This document shows positions 17,106-25,966 of a DNA stretch of 64,000 nucleotides, piece by piece. The translations under genes and the position numbers were made by a program. The DNA lies in contig NZ_RXYB01000008.1 in the NCBI RefSeq assembly GCF_008086615.1, forward strand, positions 62,001 through 126,000, given 5' to 3'. How positions within the stretch are numbered: the first letter of the stretch is position 1; each line of letters starts with the position of its first letter. Below the pieces are notes generated by a model that saw only the letters and a list, made by a program, of their open reading frames with translations, was not told the DNA's origin and ran no database searches. This stretch comes from Acetobacterium tundrae. GTDB lineage: Bacteria; Bacillota; Clostridia; Eubacteriales; Eubacteriaceae.

Positions 17106-17134
17106 TTGTTATAAGTGTCGTTCCATGTTAGAAT
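17106..17134 (+). promoter_or_regulatory. promoter of the membrane glycosyltransferase gene
   Basis: TTGTTA (17106-17111), a 17-bp spacer and TAGAAT (17129-17134), with a TG one base before the -10. This is a strong-looking sigma-A promoter with an extended -10, about 50 nt upstream of the start codon. Confidence 0.7.
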
Positions 17135-17186
17135 ATATAAAGTTAATCGCATTTCACAATTTAATATGAAGGAGAAATAAATAAAA

Positions 17187-18425
17187 ATGGTTTCACAAAT
17201 CTTTACCCTATTATTTATTTTAGGTATCCCGTTTTTTATTTATGGTATCTATTTTTTTGTCGTCGGTTTATTTGGCTATTCAAAAAAAAATAAATATACA
17301 TCTGCACCTCCCAAAAATCGTATGGCTGCTGTTATTGCCGCTCGAAATGAGGCTGGTGTTATCGGCAATCTTATTGAAAGCTTGCACCAACAAGATTATC
17401 CGGAAGAATTAATGGATATTTATGTTATTCCCAATAATTGTACGGATAATACCAAAGAGGTTGCTAGCGCACATGGAGCAAAAATCATGACATGCACCGG
17501 CGAGGTCAAGTCGAAAGGTACTGCCCTTTCCCAGTTTTTTGACTATATCTTTAGCGAAAATGATGTTTACGATGCTTTCTGTATATTTGATGCTGACAAT
17601 GTTGTTGATAAACATTTTTTCTCATCAATGAATAGTGTCATCGAATCTGGCGAAAAAATCGCCCAAGGCTATCGGGACAGCAAAAATCCAAACGATTCCT
17701 GGATTTCAGGGTGTCAATCCGTATTCTACTGGACGCTGAATCGTTTTCTGAATTTAGCACGTAATAAATTGGGTTTATCCGCTGCATTAAATGGAACCGG
17801 TTTTATGATGCATGCCGATGTGCTTAAAAAAGAAGGCTTTAAGACGTTCAGCCTTACCGAAGATATTGAATTCACCACTCAATGTGTTATCAAGGGATAC
17901 CGAGTGGCTTGGGCACCAGACGCCATTACCTTTGATGAACACCCTCTTACCTTTGAACAGTCCTGGTCCCAGCGCAAGCGATGGTCAACCGGCACCATCC
18001 AGTGTTTTGAACGTTATTCACCACAATTGCGGGATCGTGTGATTAAGGATAAAAATCGTTGTTCTTTTGACATGATCATGTACTTGATTTCACCCTTTAT
18101 GCAGGTTCTAACCTGCATTTACACCATCTGTTCCTTTATCATCTTAGGAATGCTGTTTATCACCACCGGTATATGGTCTAATGCGTTAACTATTGCCATC
18201 TTAATTGCCGTTGGCGGAGTTGCGTTCAGTGTTATCTTTACTGTAATGGTCTTATGGTTGGAAGGTAAAAAGATTAGCGACGTAAACAATATTTCTATTT
18301 TTTCCTTTTGGTTTTACCTTATGTCCTGGATTCCCATTAACATTTTATGTTTCCTTAAACCGATTGAAATCTGGGAACCAATTGAACACACCCAAAATAT
18401 TAAAATCTCGCAATTAGTTAAATAA
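17187..18425 (+). CDS. membrane-bound GT2 glycosyltransferase, processive type
   Basis: A 412-aa inner-membrane enzyme: N-terminal TM (about residues 5-30), a GT2 domain (about 48-290) and at least three C-terminal TMs. Catalytic motifs are PNNCTDNT, the FDADN DxD (about 134-138), SLTEDIEFT and QRKRWSTG, the QxxRW motif of processive enzymes such as cellulose, hyaluronan and chitin synthases. It probably makes or extends a beta-linked polysaccharide or glycolipid; the sugar cannot be told. It is monocistronic, with GAAGGAG 12 nt upstream of ATG 17187, its own promoter and a strong terminator. Confidence 0.88.
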   Translation: MVSQIFTLLFILGIPFFIYGIYFFVVGLFGYSKKNKYTSAPPKNRMAAVIAARNEAGVIGNLIESLHQQDYPEELMDIYVIPNNCTDNTKEVASAHGAKIMTCTGEVKSKGTALSQFFDYIFSENDVYDAFCIFDADNVVDKHFFSSMNSVIESGEKIAQGYRDSKNPNDSWISGCQSVFYWTLNRFLNLARNKLGLSAALNGTGFMMHADVLKKEGFKTFSLTEDIEFTTQCVIKGYRVAWAPDAITFDEHPLTFEQSWSQRKRWSTGTIQCFERYSPQLRDRVIKDKNRCSFDMIMYLISPFMQVLTCIYTICSFIILGMLFITTGIWSNALTIAILIAVGGVAFSVIFTVMVLWLEGKKISDVNNISIFSFWFYLMSWIPINILCFLKPIEIWEPIEHTQNIKISQLVK

Positions 18426-18432
18426 CCAAATC

Positions 18433-18469
18433 AAAAAAGGATGACCATCATGGCCATCCTTTTTTTTGC
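18433..18469. terminator. bidirectional terminator
   Basis: AAAAAAGGATG and CATCCTTTTTTTT form a U-flanked hairpin over a small ACC/GGC inner stem, between the convergent glycosyltransferase and the 367-aa membrane protein gene. Both sides end in at least six U. Confidence 0.85.
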
Positions 18470-18489
18470 AAGCAAATAGTTTAAACTGT

Positions 18490-19593
18490 TTAATTCACTT
18501 CTTCGATACGTTCATCTTTTTCTTGTAACTCGTTGCATTCAATCATTTCAATTTCTTTTTCTTTTATTTCAGCTGTTGCTTGTATATCGCCACTCTGTTT
18601 TTTATTTTGTCGTCCGACAAGGATGCATAATATAAAACTTCCTAACAGTCCCAATAAAATAACCCAATATCCCGCATTCAATTGAATGGAAAAAGACATT
18701 TTTAAAAAGTTAGCCTGTTCCCCAATATAATTTGCAATAAAGGTTCCGATATCACCAAATGTTCCTGTTAATACTGACCGAATTAACTCCATTGCACTAT
18801 TGTTAACTTGTCCAACCAATTCGGCAATTTGGAGTTCAATCTGATTATTTGCAATGGAAGTCCCCATCCCAATTGCTGCAAAAAAGAACAGCATAATTCC
18901 AGATAGAACAATAGAAAGATTAATATTTGCTCGTTTATATAGCACCAAAGCCATTAACCCAATCATTAGTACAAAAAGAACAAACACAAAACCATTTGCC
19001 GTGGATTTATACCCGTCGATCGTCGCCATGGTCTCGTTAACCTGATTCATCGATTGGCGAGCCTGGATGGACACATCATTGACTGCGCCGACAATTTTTT
19101 TAGCATCTTGAATCGCATTCCAGGTACTCACAAGGATAATATTGAGTTTGTCTCCCCTTGCCAGCCTTGTGGCAATGATTTCCTGAACCTTTGGGTCAAC
19201 AAGATAATCTAGTGCTGAACTGGACAAAGCTTCGTTAACATCTCCGATCACGCCTTTATCTGGGATTGGATTTCTGAGAATTCCTAATACCGACTGATTA
19301 AATAGTTTAACATCTCCCAGTTTTGTATTATAAACGGTAATTTCATCAATGGGCTTCTGAAGCACGAAATCGCCCAGGCTAACGGAAAGCATGTTGTTTT
19401 CGGGACTTATAATTTCCAGCGTATTATTCATGATCCCGGTTACTGAAACCTCCGCCTTGGCACTCATAAATGGCATAAAAAAGCCGATGAGTACGAGCAG
19501 GATGCAGAATACTGCTCCCGTTCTTTGTTTGTTTTCCATGATTTTTATTTTTAAAAACTCAACGCCGTTAATCAACCGTCGTTTAATCATCAT
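18490..19593 (-). CDS. unidentified four-span membrane protein
   Basis: A 367-aa protein I cannot assign to a family. There is an N-terminal membrane segment (about residues 26-46, GAVFCILLVLIGFFMPFMSA), possibly a cleaved signal, an extracytoplasmic region of about 140 residues with no cysteines, two adjacent TMs (about 195-245, VFVLFVLMIGLMALVLYKR and the next segment), a second outer region, a last TM (about 312-332) and a short charged Glu-rich cytoplasmic tail. AGGAGG lies 9 nt before ATG 19593. It lies alone between two terminators and is convergent with the glycosyltransferase gene. Confidence 0.75.
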   Translation of the reverse strand: MMIKRRLINGVEFLKIKIMENKQRTGAVFCILLVLIGFFMPFMSAKAEVSVTGIMNNTLEIISPENNMLSVSLGDFVLQKPIDEITVYNTKLGDVKLFNQSVLGILRNPIPDKGVIGDVNEALSSSALDYLVDPKVQEIIATRLARGDKLNIILVSTWNAIQDAKKIVGAVNDVSIQARQSMNQVNETMATIDGYKSTANGFVFVLFVLMIGLMALVLYKRANINLSIVLSGIMLFFFAAIGMGTSIANNQIELQIAELVGQVNNSAMELIRSVLTGTFGDIGTFIANYIGEQANFLKMSFSIQLNAGYWVILLGLLGSFILCILVGRQNKKQSGDIQATAEIKEKEIEMIECNELQEKDERIEEVN

Positions 19594-19669
19594 TTTATTA
19601 TTCCTCCTAAAACCCTGTCGAAATTTTTTATACCCTTTTTTGAAAACCTTAACATGACCTGTAAAATAA

Positions 19670-19698
19670 AAACCATCTCTGAATAAGGAGATGGTTCA
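19670..19698 (-). terminator. terminator of the amino-acid ABC operon
   Basis: AACCATCTC (19671-19679) and GAGATGGTT (19688-19696) with an 8-nt loop. On the reverse strand the stem is followed by TTTTATTTT. It sits 8 nt after the end of the ATPase gene. Confidence 0.85.
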
Positions 19699-19705
19699 TC
19701 TTTTT

Positions 19706-20437
19706 TTATAAAACCATGTTCAAAAAATTAATGGTCCGTTCATTTTTCGGCGCACCGAATAGCTCCTGAGGTGGGCCTTCTTCGACAATAAATCCTTCAT
19801 CAATAAAGATAACACGGTCCGCAACTTCTCTTGCGAATCCCATTTCATGGGTAACCACGATCATGGTCATTCCTTCTTTTGCGAGTTTTTTCATGACGTT
19901 CAGGACTTCACCAACCATTTCAGGATCCAGTGCGGAAGTCGGTTCATCAAAAAGCATCACATCCGGATCCATCGCCAAGGCCCGGGCAATGGCAACACGC
20001 TGTTGCTGTCCTCCGGAAAGCTGTTCCGGATAAACATTTGCTTTTTCTTCAAGATCAACACGTCTTAAAAGCTTAAGGGCTTTCTCATTCGCTTCCTGCT
20101 TACTTTTTAGCTTAAGTGTCACCGGAGCAAATGAAATATTCTCCAAAACGGTCATGTGGGGGAAAAGGTTGAATTGTTGGAACACCATACCAATATTTTG
20201 CCGATACTTATTAATGTCTTTATCAGCAGCACCGGTAATATCATTCCCATCAACCTCCACCGTTCCGCTGGTGGCCACCTCAAGAGCATTGATACAACGC
20301 AAAAGGGTACTTTTACCAGAACCAGAAGGACCGATGATACAAATAACTTCTCTTTCACAAACTTCCAGGTTAATGTCCTTTAGGACTTCTAATTCACCAA
20401 AACTCTTTTTCAGGTTTTTAATTTTCACTTTTCCCAT
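19706..20437 (-). CDS. polar amino-acid ABC transporter ATPase
   Basis: A 243-aa ATPase of the GlnQ/HisP group: Walker [16 protein letters not shown], signature [15 protein letters not shown], Walker [16 protein letters not shown] and switch His VVTHEMGFA. The ALDPE and HEMGFA strings are typical of polar amino-acid importers. ATG 20437 lies inside the end of the permease gene (20-nt overlap), behind AAAGGAAA; an in-frame TTG at 20455 is less likely. It is the last gene of the binding protein-permease-ATPase operon. Confidence 0.95.
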   Translation of the reverse strand: MGKVKIKNLKKSFGELEVLKDINLEVCEREVICIIGPSGSGKSTLLRCINALEVATSGTVEVDGNDITGAADKDINKYRQNIGMVFQQFNLFPHMTVLENISFAPVTLKLKSKQEANEKALKLLRRVDLEEKANVYPEQLSGGQQQRVAIARALAMDPDVMLFDEPTSALDPEMVGEVLNVMKKLAKEGMTMIVVTHEMGFAREVADRVIFIDEGFIVEEGPPQELFGAPKNERTINFLNMVL

Positions 20438-21083
20438 AAGACATTTTCCTTTCAATACGTTTTGATATTTTTGTTAAAATCATGATAATGACAAAATACA
20501 TAACCGCAACGATTGTCCACATTTCAAATGCCTGATAATTATTAGCAATAATGAGCCTTCCCGTTTGGGTTAATTCCTGAATGCCAATGATCGAAAGGAT
20601 CGATGTATCTTTTAGTGTAATAATACACTGGTTAATCAGCGCCGGTGTCATGGTGCGAACAGCCTGAGGTAAAATAACTTTAGTCATTGCCAAACTATAA
20701 GGCAATCCCAAACTACGGGCTGCCTCCATCTGGCCTTTACTAATGGATTCAATTCCGCCTCTAAATATTTCAGCTAAATATCCTCCGGCATTGAGGCTCA
20801 AGGTAATGATCCCGGCAGTATTAGCATCTAATCGGATCCCAAGTGCGGCCGGAATACCAAAGTAAATAAAAAATGCCTGGACCAGTAATGGCGTTCCGCG
20901 AACAATATCGACATAAACAAGTGCGATTGCACGTAAACTCTTTTTCTTTGAAACCGATAAAAGACCAAATAACAACCCCAGCATTCCGGCAATAATAAGA
21001 GAAATAATGGTTAGTTCAACGGTCATGGCGAGTCCCGCTAACAGACGAGACCAATTCTGTACAACTAATTCTGGTATACTCAC
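20418..21083 (-). CDS. polar amino-acid ABC transporter permease
   Basis: A 221-aa permease of the HisM/GlnP family with about five TMs. The ATPase-docking EAA motif is [20 protein letters not shown], and [15 protein letters not shown] is another family hallmark. I chose GTG 21083 because AAGGAGG ends 5 nt before it; the frame could also begin at a TTG at 21098, which lies just before that ribosome site. It is separated from the binding-protein gene by 152 nt that contain a 16-bp hairpin. Confidence 0.93.
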   Translation of the reverse strand: MSIPELVVQNWSRLLAGLAMTVELTIISLIIAGMLGLLFGLLSVSKKKSLRAIALVYVDIVRGTPLLVQAFFIYFGIPAALGIRLDANTAGIITLSLNAGGYLAEIFRGGIESISKGQMEAARSLGLPYSLAMTKVILPQAVRTMTPALINQCIITLKDTSILSIIGIQELTQTGRLIIANNYQAFEMWTIVAVMYFVIIMILTKISKRIERKMSYGKSEN

Positions 21084-21160
21084 GTCAACCTCCTTCAATG
21101 GGTCCAGTTGTCCAATAGTCTTTACTCACACCGCGAGTAAACACTTTTAGATAACTTAGA

Positions 21161-21202
21161 GAAATCATCTGTCAGTAGTATATTTCACTGACAGATGATT
21201 TC
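21161..21202 (-). promoter_or_regulatory. 16-bp hairpin between binding protein and permease genes
   Basis: GAAATCATCTGTCAGT (21161-21176) and its exact complement (21187-21202) form a perfect 16-bp stem with a 10-nt loop in the intercistronic gap. No U-run follows on the reverse strand. Hairpins at this position in importer operons commonly protect the upstream message for the abundant binding protein and lower downstream expression; that is the likely role here. Confidence 0.7.
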
Positions 21203-21235
21203 TTAGTAAATAACGACTAAATTATTTTTGATAAA

Positions 21236-22006
21236 TTATTTTTTGATGTAGGTATCTAAGATTTTTTGATATTCACCGTTAGCTTTTACATCTGCTAAAC
21301 CAGCATTAAACATCTTGAGCAAATCAGCGTTTTGTCCTTTTTTAACAGCAAATCCGTAAGAATTTCCGGCTTCCATATTTCCCATCATTTTTAGTGGAAC
21401 CCCGCTGGCAATGGCATCCCCAATTACTGGATAGTCTTCAAACAAAGCAGCTGAATTTCCCGCTTTAACATCTTCATACATGTTTGCTGAATCTGGGAAA
21501 GAAACGGTTTCAAAACCATATTGTGCTTTGATTGATTCTGCAAAAGTAGCGCCTTCGGTACCATTTTTAACAGCAACTTTTTGTCCGCTCAAATCTGCAT
21601 AAGTCTTAATTGTATCGTTTGAAGCTGAAACGGCCATGACAACGCCTGAATCAAAGTATGGATCAGAAAAATCAAAAGTGGCTTTTCTGGCGTCAGTAAT
21701 ACTCATGCCGGCAATCATACCATCCGACTGACCTGATGTTACTTCTCCTAAAGCGCCATCAAAACCGACTGCTTTAAGTTCATAATCAAAATTCTGATCT
21801 TTAGCAATCGCTGCTAACAGGTCAATATCGATACCAACACGTTCACCTTTGTCGTTTTCATACTCAAATGGTTTGAATGTTGTGTCTGTCGCAATAACAT
21901 ATTTCTTCGCAGTACTTGTTGTGGTTTTTCCACTGGAACAGGCAGCAAGAGAGAAAATCATGGCAACAGCCATCATCAAAATACCGAGCTTTGTGATCTT
22001 TTTCAT
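21236..22006 (-). CDS. polar amino-acid ABC substrate-binding lipoprotein
   Basis: A 256-aa family 3 solute-binding protein. A lipoprotein signal with lipobox LAAC ends at about residue 23, followed by a Ser/Thr-rich linker and the mature domain, with YVIATDTTFKPFEYENDKGERVGIDIDLLAAI, the N-terminal signature of this family. Lys/Arg and Asp contacts for alpha-amino groups (ITDARKATFDFSDPYFDSG) are present. ATG 22006 has TAGGAGGAAAAG upstream; the frame extends to 22042 without a signal. Specificity is not readable; glutamine, cystine or arginine types are all possible. Confidence 0.94.
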   Translation of the reverse strand: MKKITKLGILMMAVAMIFSLAACSSGKTTTSTAKKYVIATDTTFKPFEYENDKGERVGIDIDLLAAIAKDQNFDYELKAVGFDGALGEVTSGQSDGMIAGMSITDARKATFDFSDPYFDSGVVMAVSASNDTIKTYADLSGQKVAVKNGTEGATFAESIKAQYGFETVSFPDSANMYEDVKAGNSAALFEDYPVIGDAIASGVPLKMMGNMEAGNSYGFAVKKGQNADLLKMFNAGLADVKANGEYQKILDTYIKK

Positions 22007-22077
22007 TTCTTTTCCTCCTAATAATAATAAGTTTTGATGCATCTTTAATCAATGCTCCAACTTTTTATACAGGTAGC

Positions 22078-22106
22078 AGTATACCATTTTTCTTAAACAT
22101 TCGCAA
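22078..22106 (-). promoter_or_regulatory. promoter of the amino-acid ABC operon
   Basis: On the reverse strand: TTGCGA (22101-22106), a 17-bp spacer and TATACT (22078-22083), with TG one base before the -10. It is about 70 nt upstream of the binding-protein start. Confidence 0.7.
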
Positions 22107-22251
22107 TAAAAAAATAATTATTCATTGGCAGAAGCATCCCCTTTTTTCATTGTTTTAGCGACTCTTTCTTAAGTGAATTTTTTAATCCCCATAATAGTTG
22201 CAAGCACTTCCTGAAAAAATCAAAAAAAACGGAAATTAATATTCATAATAA

Positions 22252-22286
22252 AAAAAACATCCCTTACAATTGAGAGGATGTTTTTT
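22252..22286 (-). terminator. terminator after the 507-aa membrane protein gene
   Basis: AAAAAACATCC and GGATGTTTTTT form a hairpin with a 12-nt loop, 6 nt after the stop of the reverse-strand gene; the reverse-strand transcript runs into a U-rich tail. Confidence 0.85.
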
Positions 22287-22291
22287 ACTGC

Positions 22292-23815
22292 TCATTTTTC
22301 AGGGTTCTGAATCAAATACTTGCGCACTGTTTCGTAATCATCTCCGGCAACAATAAACTCTGAATCGAGATTTTCCAGGACAACTTCCTCTGGCATTATT
22401 TCTATCTCTGTATCCATTTCGCCTCGATCATGCTCTTCGACAAAGAGAACATCTTTTTGATCCAAAGCTATTTTTCGTTGATTAAGTCCCGCCTCAATGA
22501 TATCCAAATCATTAATCCGATTATTAATCAGTTTAGATAAACGAATGAGATCATCCAACACTTCGTCGACAACAAATTGTTTATCAATAATCATCTTAAG
22601 CTTCTCTCGAATCAAATTCCCGGTAGCGATAATTTTTTCATCACCAGTAATTGGGGTGTAGGTTTCCACTTCTTTTTGAAAAACCCCCACAGCGCTCTGA
22701 AGATACTGTGTTTCCTTCATTGATTTTTCAATTTCATTAAAGAGATAACTCAATCTTCTTTCAATGGAAATAAAATCTTCTTCTCTTTCTACAGTCGGTT
22801 CACCTATTCCCAACGCATTATCAGATCGGTCTTCACTTTTGACGGGAACTGTATTTTCTTTCCTTTGAACATTAGGAAAAGGAACAAATAATTCATTCGT
22901 ATCTTTAGTAGATAACGGATTTGTTGGACTTAAAGCCGGCTTTTCAGTCGTTTTCTGAAAGGGTTCTGCCACTTCATTTTTTATATTGATCGGTAAATGA
23001 TCATTTATTTCATCTTTTTTTTTACCTGGCAGTTCAGTTTCTATTTTTTTTTCAACGAGCCCTTGCTTTTGAGATGGGCTTTGGAAAACGGATGGTGCTC
23101 TGACTCCCAATCTTTCCTCCGGCAGCTGATGATCCTTTTTTAAATTTTGTTTAATTTCATCTAAAAAATCGCTGGTTTGATATCGTTTTTCTTCTTCAAA
23201 TACATTTCTATTTTCTGGTTCTGTATATCTTTTCTGTCCTTTTTTTTCATTTTCCAATAGACTGGTAAAAATGCTATCATACTCTGATTCTTCATCGTCA
23301 GTGGGGGCTAACCATGTTTTTTTTTCTTTAGCTCCTTTTTTTTTCTTGACAACTTCTTCCTTCATCTTGACAGCTTCTTCTTTTTTTTTGACAACTTTTT
23401 CTTTAACTTTACCGTTTTCCTTACCGTTTTCTTCATCTTTTCCGATCAGTACCCACCATAAAAGATGACATAGCGTAACCATCAAAAAATCAATAATTGC
23501 CAATCCAATAAAAAAGGTTGCCGGAACTTCAGGAATAAGAAACCAGCACAGGCCAAAAATAATCCCATTCCCAAGAACAGAAATTAGAGCACCTAAAAAC
23601 GGAATGTTTTTATGTAACATATTCCGGTTCAAATCGTATAACGACAATACCACAACTTTAATTCCAACAAAAAATCCCATTAATATTATAAAAGCATTTG
23701 CATTTGATAGGGTTGTTATAATCTGATAAACCAGTAAAAAAGCATAACCTGAAATGGCTAAACCAATCATATCAAAAATCAACAAACCCCAACATTTTCC
23801 AAGACTCAATTTCAT
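22292..23815 (-). CDS. unidentified four-span membrane protein with long charged cytoplasmic region
   Basis: A 507-aa protein I cannot assign. Four TMs fill about residues 10-132. They are followed by a Lys/Glu repeat run (about 138-172, with units such as EEVVKKK), a long disordered polar region (about 175-345) and a helical, coiled-coil-prone acidic C-terminus (about 350-500, with heptad-like RLSYLFNEIEKSMKE and LDDLIRLSKLINNRI). It starts 4 nt after the stop of the 189-aa coiled-coil gene, with GGAGTG in front, so the two are surely cotranscribed. A membrane-bound scaffold is a reasonable guess, no more. Confidence 0.72.
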   Translation of the reverse strand: MKLSLGKCWGLLIFDMIGLAISGYAFLLVYQIITTLSNANAFIILMGFFVGIKVVVLSLYDLNRNMLHKNIPFLGALISVLGNGIIFGLCWFLIPEVPATFFIGLAIIDFLMVTLCHLLWWVLIGKDEENGKENGKVKEKVVKKKEEAVKMKEEVVKKKKGAKEKKTWLAPTDDEESEYDSIFTSLLENEKKGQKRYTEPENRNVFEEEKRYQTSDFLDEIKQNLKKDHQLPEERLGVRAPSVFQSPSQKQGLVEKKIETELPGKKKDEINDHLPINIKNEVAEPFQKTTEKPALSPTNPLSTKDTNELFVPFPNVQRKENTVPVKSEDRSDNALGIGEPTVEREEDFISIERRLSYLFNEIEKSMKETQYLQSAVGVFQKEVETYTPITGDEKIIATGNLIREKLKMIIDKQFVVDEVLDDLIRLSKLINNRINDLDIIEAGLNQRKIALDQKDVLFVEEHDRGEMDTEIEIMPEEVVLENLDSEFIVAGDDYETVRKYLIQNPEK

Positions 23816-23819
23816 CGAA

Positions 23820-24389
23820 TCACTCCTTGCTGTCTTTTTTTATGGGAGTTCTTTTTTCATCTTTAGAACTTCCTTTGCCAATAGGAAACTGTCCAAAGGA
23901 TGATCCTAAAGAATCGGTCCCCTGGGTATTTCTATATAACTCTTCTATTTTTAAAAGCTTTTGATATTCAGAATTAAGGGTTTCTTCCTTACGGTTCACC
24001 TCTTCGTGACGCTGTTTTAGGATTGACAGCGCTGACCCCAAAGAGTCCAACATTTCCTGAACTATTTTCTCTCTTTTCTCGATGTTGCAAAGTTGTTCAT
24101 TCAGTTCCTCAGCCTTGTATTGAGGCAACTCCCCTTCATTTTTTAAAAAGCGTGCTTCTTCTTCCTTGATATCTTGAAACACTCGATCAAAATTTCCTTT
24201 TTCTTTTATCGTTACCGTTTCTTCACTCGGATTACTTTTCCATTGACCCGCCCCATTTTGGGCAGTTTTAAGAATTAAAGATTTTAACTCATCATCTTTT
24301 TGTAAAATTAGTTTCTCTAAATTTTCAATGCGTGATTCAACATATTCAAAGTACTCATTTTTCCCCTTGAGCTCCTGTTTATTTGCCAT
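23820..24389 (-). CDS. coiled-coil protein, unidentified
   Basis: A 189-aa soluble protein, almost all predicted helix: a coiled coil at about residues 8-38 (YVESRIENLEKLILQKDDELKSL) and a second at about 85-150 (EELNEQLCNIEKREKIVQEM and on). The C-terminus is a short, basic, Ser/Gly-rich tail. No known domain is recognised. AGGAGTGG precedes ATG 24389. It has its own promoter, divergent from the first LCP gene, and the 507-aa membrane protein follows 4 nt later. Confidence 0.72.
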   Translation of the reverse strand: MANKQELKGKNEYFEYVESRIENLEKLILQKDDELKSLILKTAQNGAGQWKSNPSEETVTIKEKGNFDRVFQDIKEEEARFLKNEGELPQYKAEELNEQLCNIEKREKIVQEMLDSLGSALSILKQRHEEVNRKEETLNSEYQKLLKIEELYRNTQGTDSLGSSFGQFPIGKGSSKDEKRTPIKKDSKE

Positions 24390-24430
24390 ATTAACCCCAC
24401 TCCTATATTCAATATGAATCTATAATCCAT

Positions 24431-24459
24431 ATTATAACAAAGTTTTAGTGAAATGTATA
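24431..24459 (-). promoter_or_regulatory. promoter of the coiled-coil/membrane pair
   Basis: On the reverse strand: TATACA (24454-24459), a 17-bp spacer and TATAAT (24431-24436), preceded by TGT to give an extended -10. It fires away from the LCP promoter about 70 bp to the right. Confidence 0.65.
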
Positions 24460-24502
24460 ACAAGATTTACGGTTCCTGTTAATTTCTATTAATATATTTT
24501 TT

Positions 24503-24531
24503 TTTACATATTTTTACAAATATGATATAAT
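24503..24531 (+). promoter_or_regulatory. promoter of the first LCP gene
   Basis: TTTACA (24503-24508), a 17-bp spacer and TATAAT (24526-24531) with TGA directly before, that is TGnTATAAT. This is a near-consensus extended promoter. The leader to the TTG start is about 135 nt and contains three TTTGCA motifs and an ATTTGCAAA/TTTGCAAAT inverted repeat. Confidence 0.8.
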
Positions 24532-24673
24532 ATTTATCTAGAAGTTAAAATTCAGACGCATTTTAAAATTCAAGTGTACCTTTTACCCTTAGAAACCCTA
24601 AGAATGCACATCTTTGCACTAATTTGCAAATACTGTTTTTGCAAATGAACGATTTCCAAATGAGGTATTAGTA

Positions 24674-25876
24674 TTGAGCGCACGAAAAAAAAACGTAATC
24701 GAAAATAGACGTACTCCTTCATCAAAACCAAAAAGCAATAAAAACTTAAGACAGTCAACAAGTCAAACGGACAAAAAACGACAAAATAATTCAAAACAGG
24801 AAAAATCGAGACCGCAATCAACGGCCTTACCCATGCCCAAGAAAAAGAAAAAAGGTAAAAGTAGGTTTAAGAAATTTTTGAAAACGATTTTTATGCTTAT
24901 CCTTTTTCTTTTGATCGCTGCATTTGCCATTTATGCATTTTTCTTGCAAAATGTAACCAGTGATCTGCAAGGAAATTTAAGCAGTTATGGCATCAGTAAT
25001 GAAGCTGCCGCTTTTGCCAAACAGCATAAGATTGTCAATATCGCCGTTTTTGGTGTTGATGGCCGAGATGACGTTGACGGTGACCGTACCGATACCATCA
25101 TGGTCGCCACAGCAGACTATGAACACAGCAAACTGAAGGTAGCATCCATTATGCGCGATGATTATGCGTATATTAACCCAAAATATGGTTATGATAAAAT
25201 CAATGCCGCCTATGCTTATGGCGGACCGGATTTAGCTGTTCAAACCATCAATGAAAACTTTGATACGCCGATTACCGATTATGTCACGATTAACTTCGAT
25301 GCGATGGTCTCGATGGTCAATGCGGTCGGCGGCGTTACCATTGATATTAAAAGTCAAGATGAATTAAACTGGGTAAATGAGTATCTGATGGATATTAATG
25401 ATAAAGTTAATACCAGCTCACCGGATCTCAAAAAAATCGGTTCTCAAGTTGTTGACGGTTCTCAAGCTTTAGCTTACTGTCGAGTGCGTTATGTCGGCGA
25501 TGGTGACTTTGATCGAACCCAACGGCAACGAGATGTTTTTGAACAAGTGTTATCTAAGGCAATGGATCTTAATCCGATTGATCAATTTAAGCTCGTTCAG
25601 TCAACCTTGCCTTATGTTAAAACATCCTTGAGCACCCTGGAACTTATCAAATACGGTATCAACCTTGCCCTTATGCCTTCAAAAGATATTGAGCAGAGTC
25701 GCTTTCCAACAGATGACTATGTTTCTCTGGATACACTTGATGGAGTCGCTTATGTTGTCCCAAATACTTTAGTCGATAATATTAAAGCTTTATATCAATT
25801 TATTTACGAGGACTCCTACAGCCCCTCCAGTGCCGCAACAAAAATCAGCAAAGAGATTGTCAGCAAAACAAAGTAA
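24674..25876 (+). CDS. LytR-CpsA-Psr family wall-polymer ligase
   Basis: A 400-aa LCP protein. The N-terminal cytoplasmic tail (about residues 1-62) is very rich in Lys, Arg, Ser and Gln; then one TM (about 67-90, FLKTIFMLILFLLIAAFAIYAFF) and the extracytoplasmic LCP domain (about 115-350). LCP landmarks are FGVDGRDDVDGDRTDTIMVA, ASIMRDDY, KINAAYAYGG and the basic RVRYVGDGDFDRTQRQRD that binds the lipid pyrophosphate. LCP enzymes move anionic glycans from undecaprenyl carriers to peptidoglycan. The start is TTG 24674 after GAGGT. It marks the left edge of the glycan region; a homologue marks the right edge at 53150. Confidence 0.94.
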   Translation: MSARKKNVIENRRTPSSKPKSNKNLRQSTSQTDKKRQNNSKQEKSRPQSTALPMPKKKKKGKSRFKKFLKTIFMLILFLLIAAFAIYAFFLQNVTSDLQGNLSSYGISNEAAAFAKQHKIVNIAVFGVDGRDDVDGDRTDTIMVATADYEHSKLKVASIMRDDYAYINPKYGYDKINAAYAYGGPDLAVQTINENFDTPITDYVTINFDAMVSMVNAVGGVTIDIKSQDELNWVNEYLMDINDKVNTSSPDLKKIGSQVVDGSQALAYCRVRYVGDGDFDRTQRQRDVFEQVLSKAMDLNPIDQFKLVQSTLPYVKTSLSTLELIKYGINLALMPSKDIEQSRFPTDDYVSLDTLDGVAYVVPNTLVDNIKALYQFIYEDSYSPSSAATKISKEIVSKTK

Positions 25877-25886
25877 AGCGATGTGA

Positions 25887-25934
25887 GAAAAGGCTCCGAA
25901 TGGCGATTTGAATCGCCATTCGGAGCCTTTTTCT
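25887..25934. terminator. strong terminator after the first LCP gene
   Basis: AGGCTCCGAATGGCGATT and its exact 18-bp complement with a 3-nt loop, flanked by AAAA and TTTTT. It sits between the LCP gene and the convergent end of the glycan operon and can act both ways. Confidence 0.92.
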
Positions 25935-25966
25935 AACTTGTTATTGTTTTCCAGCTTCATCTTTTT

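Noticed and set aside
16897-17186. Small gene in the gap between the efflux operon and the glycosyltransferase
   Set aside because: No frame with ribosome site found; only the divergent promoter region and an inverted repeat are present.
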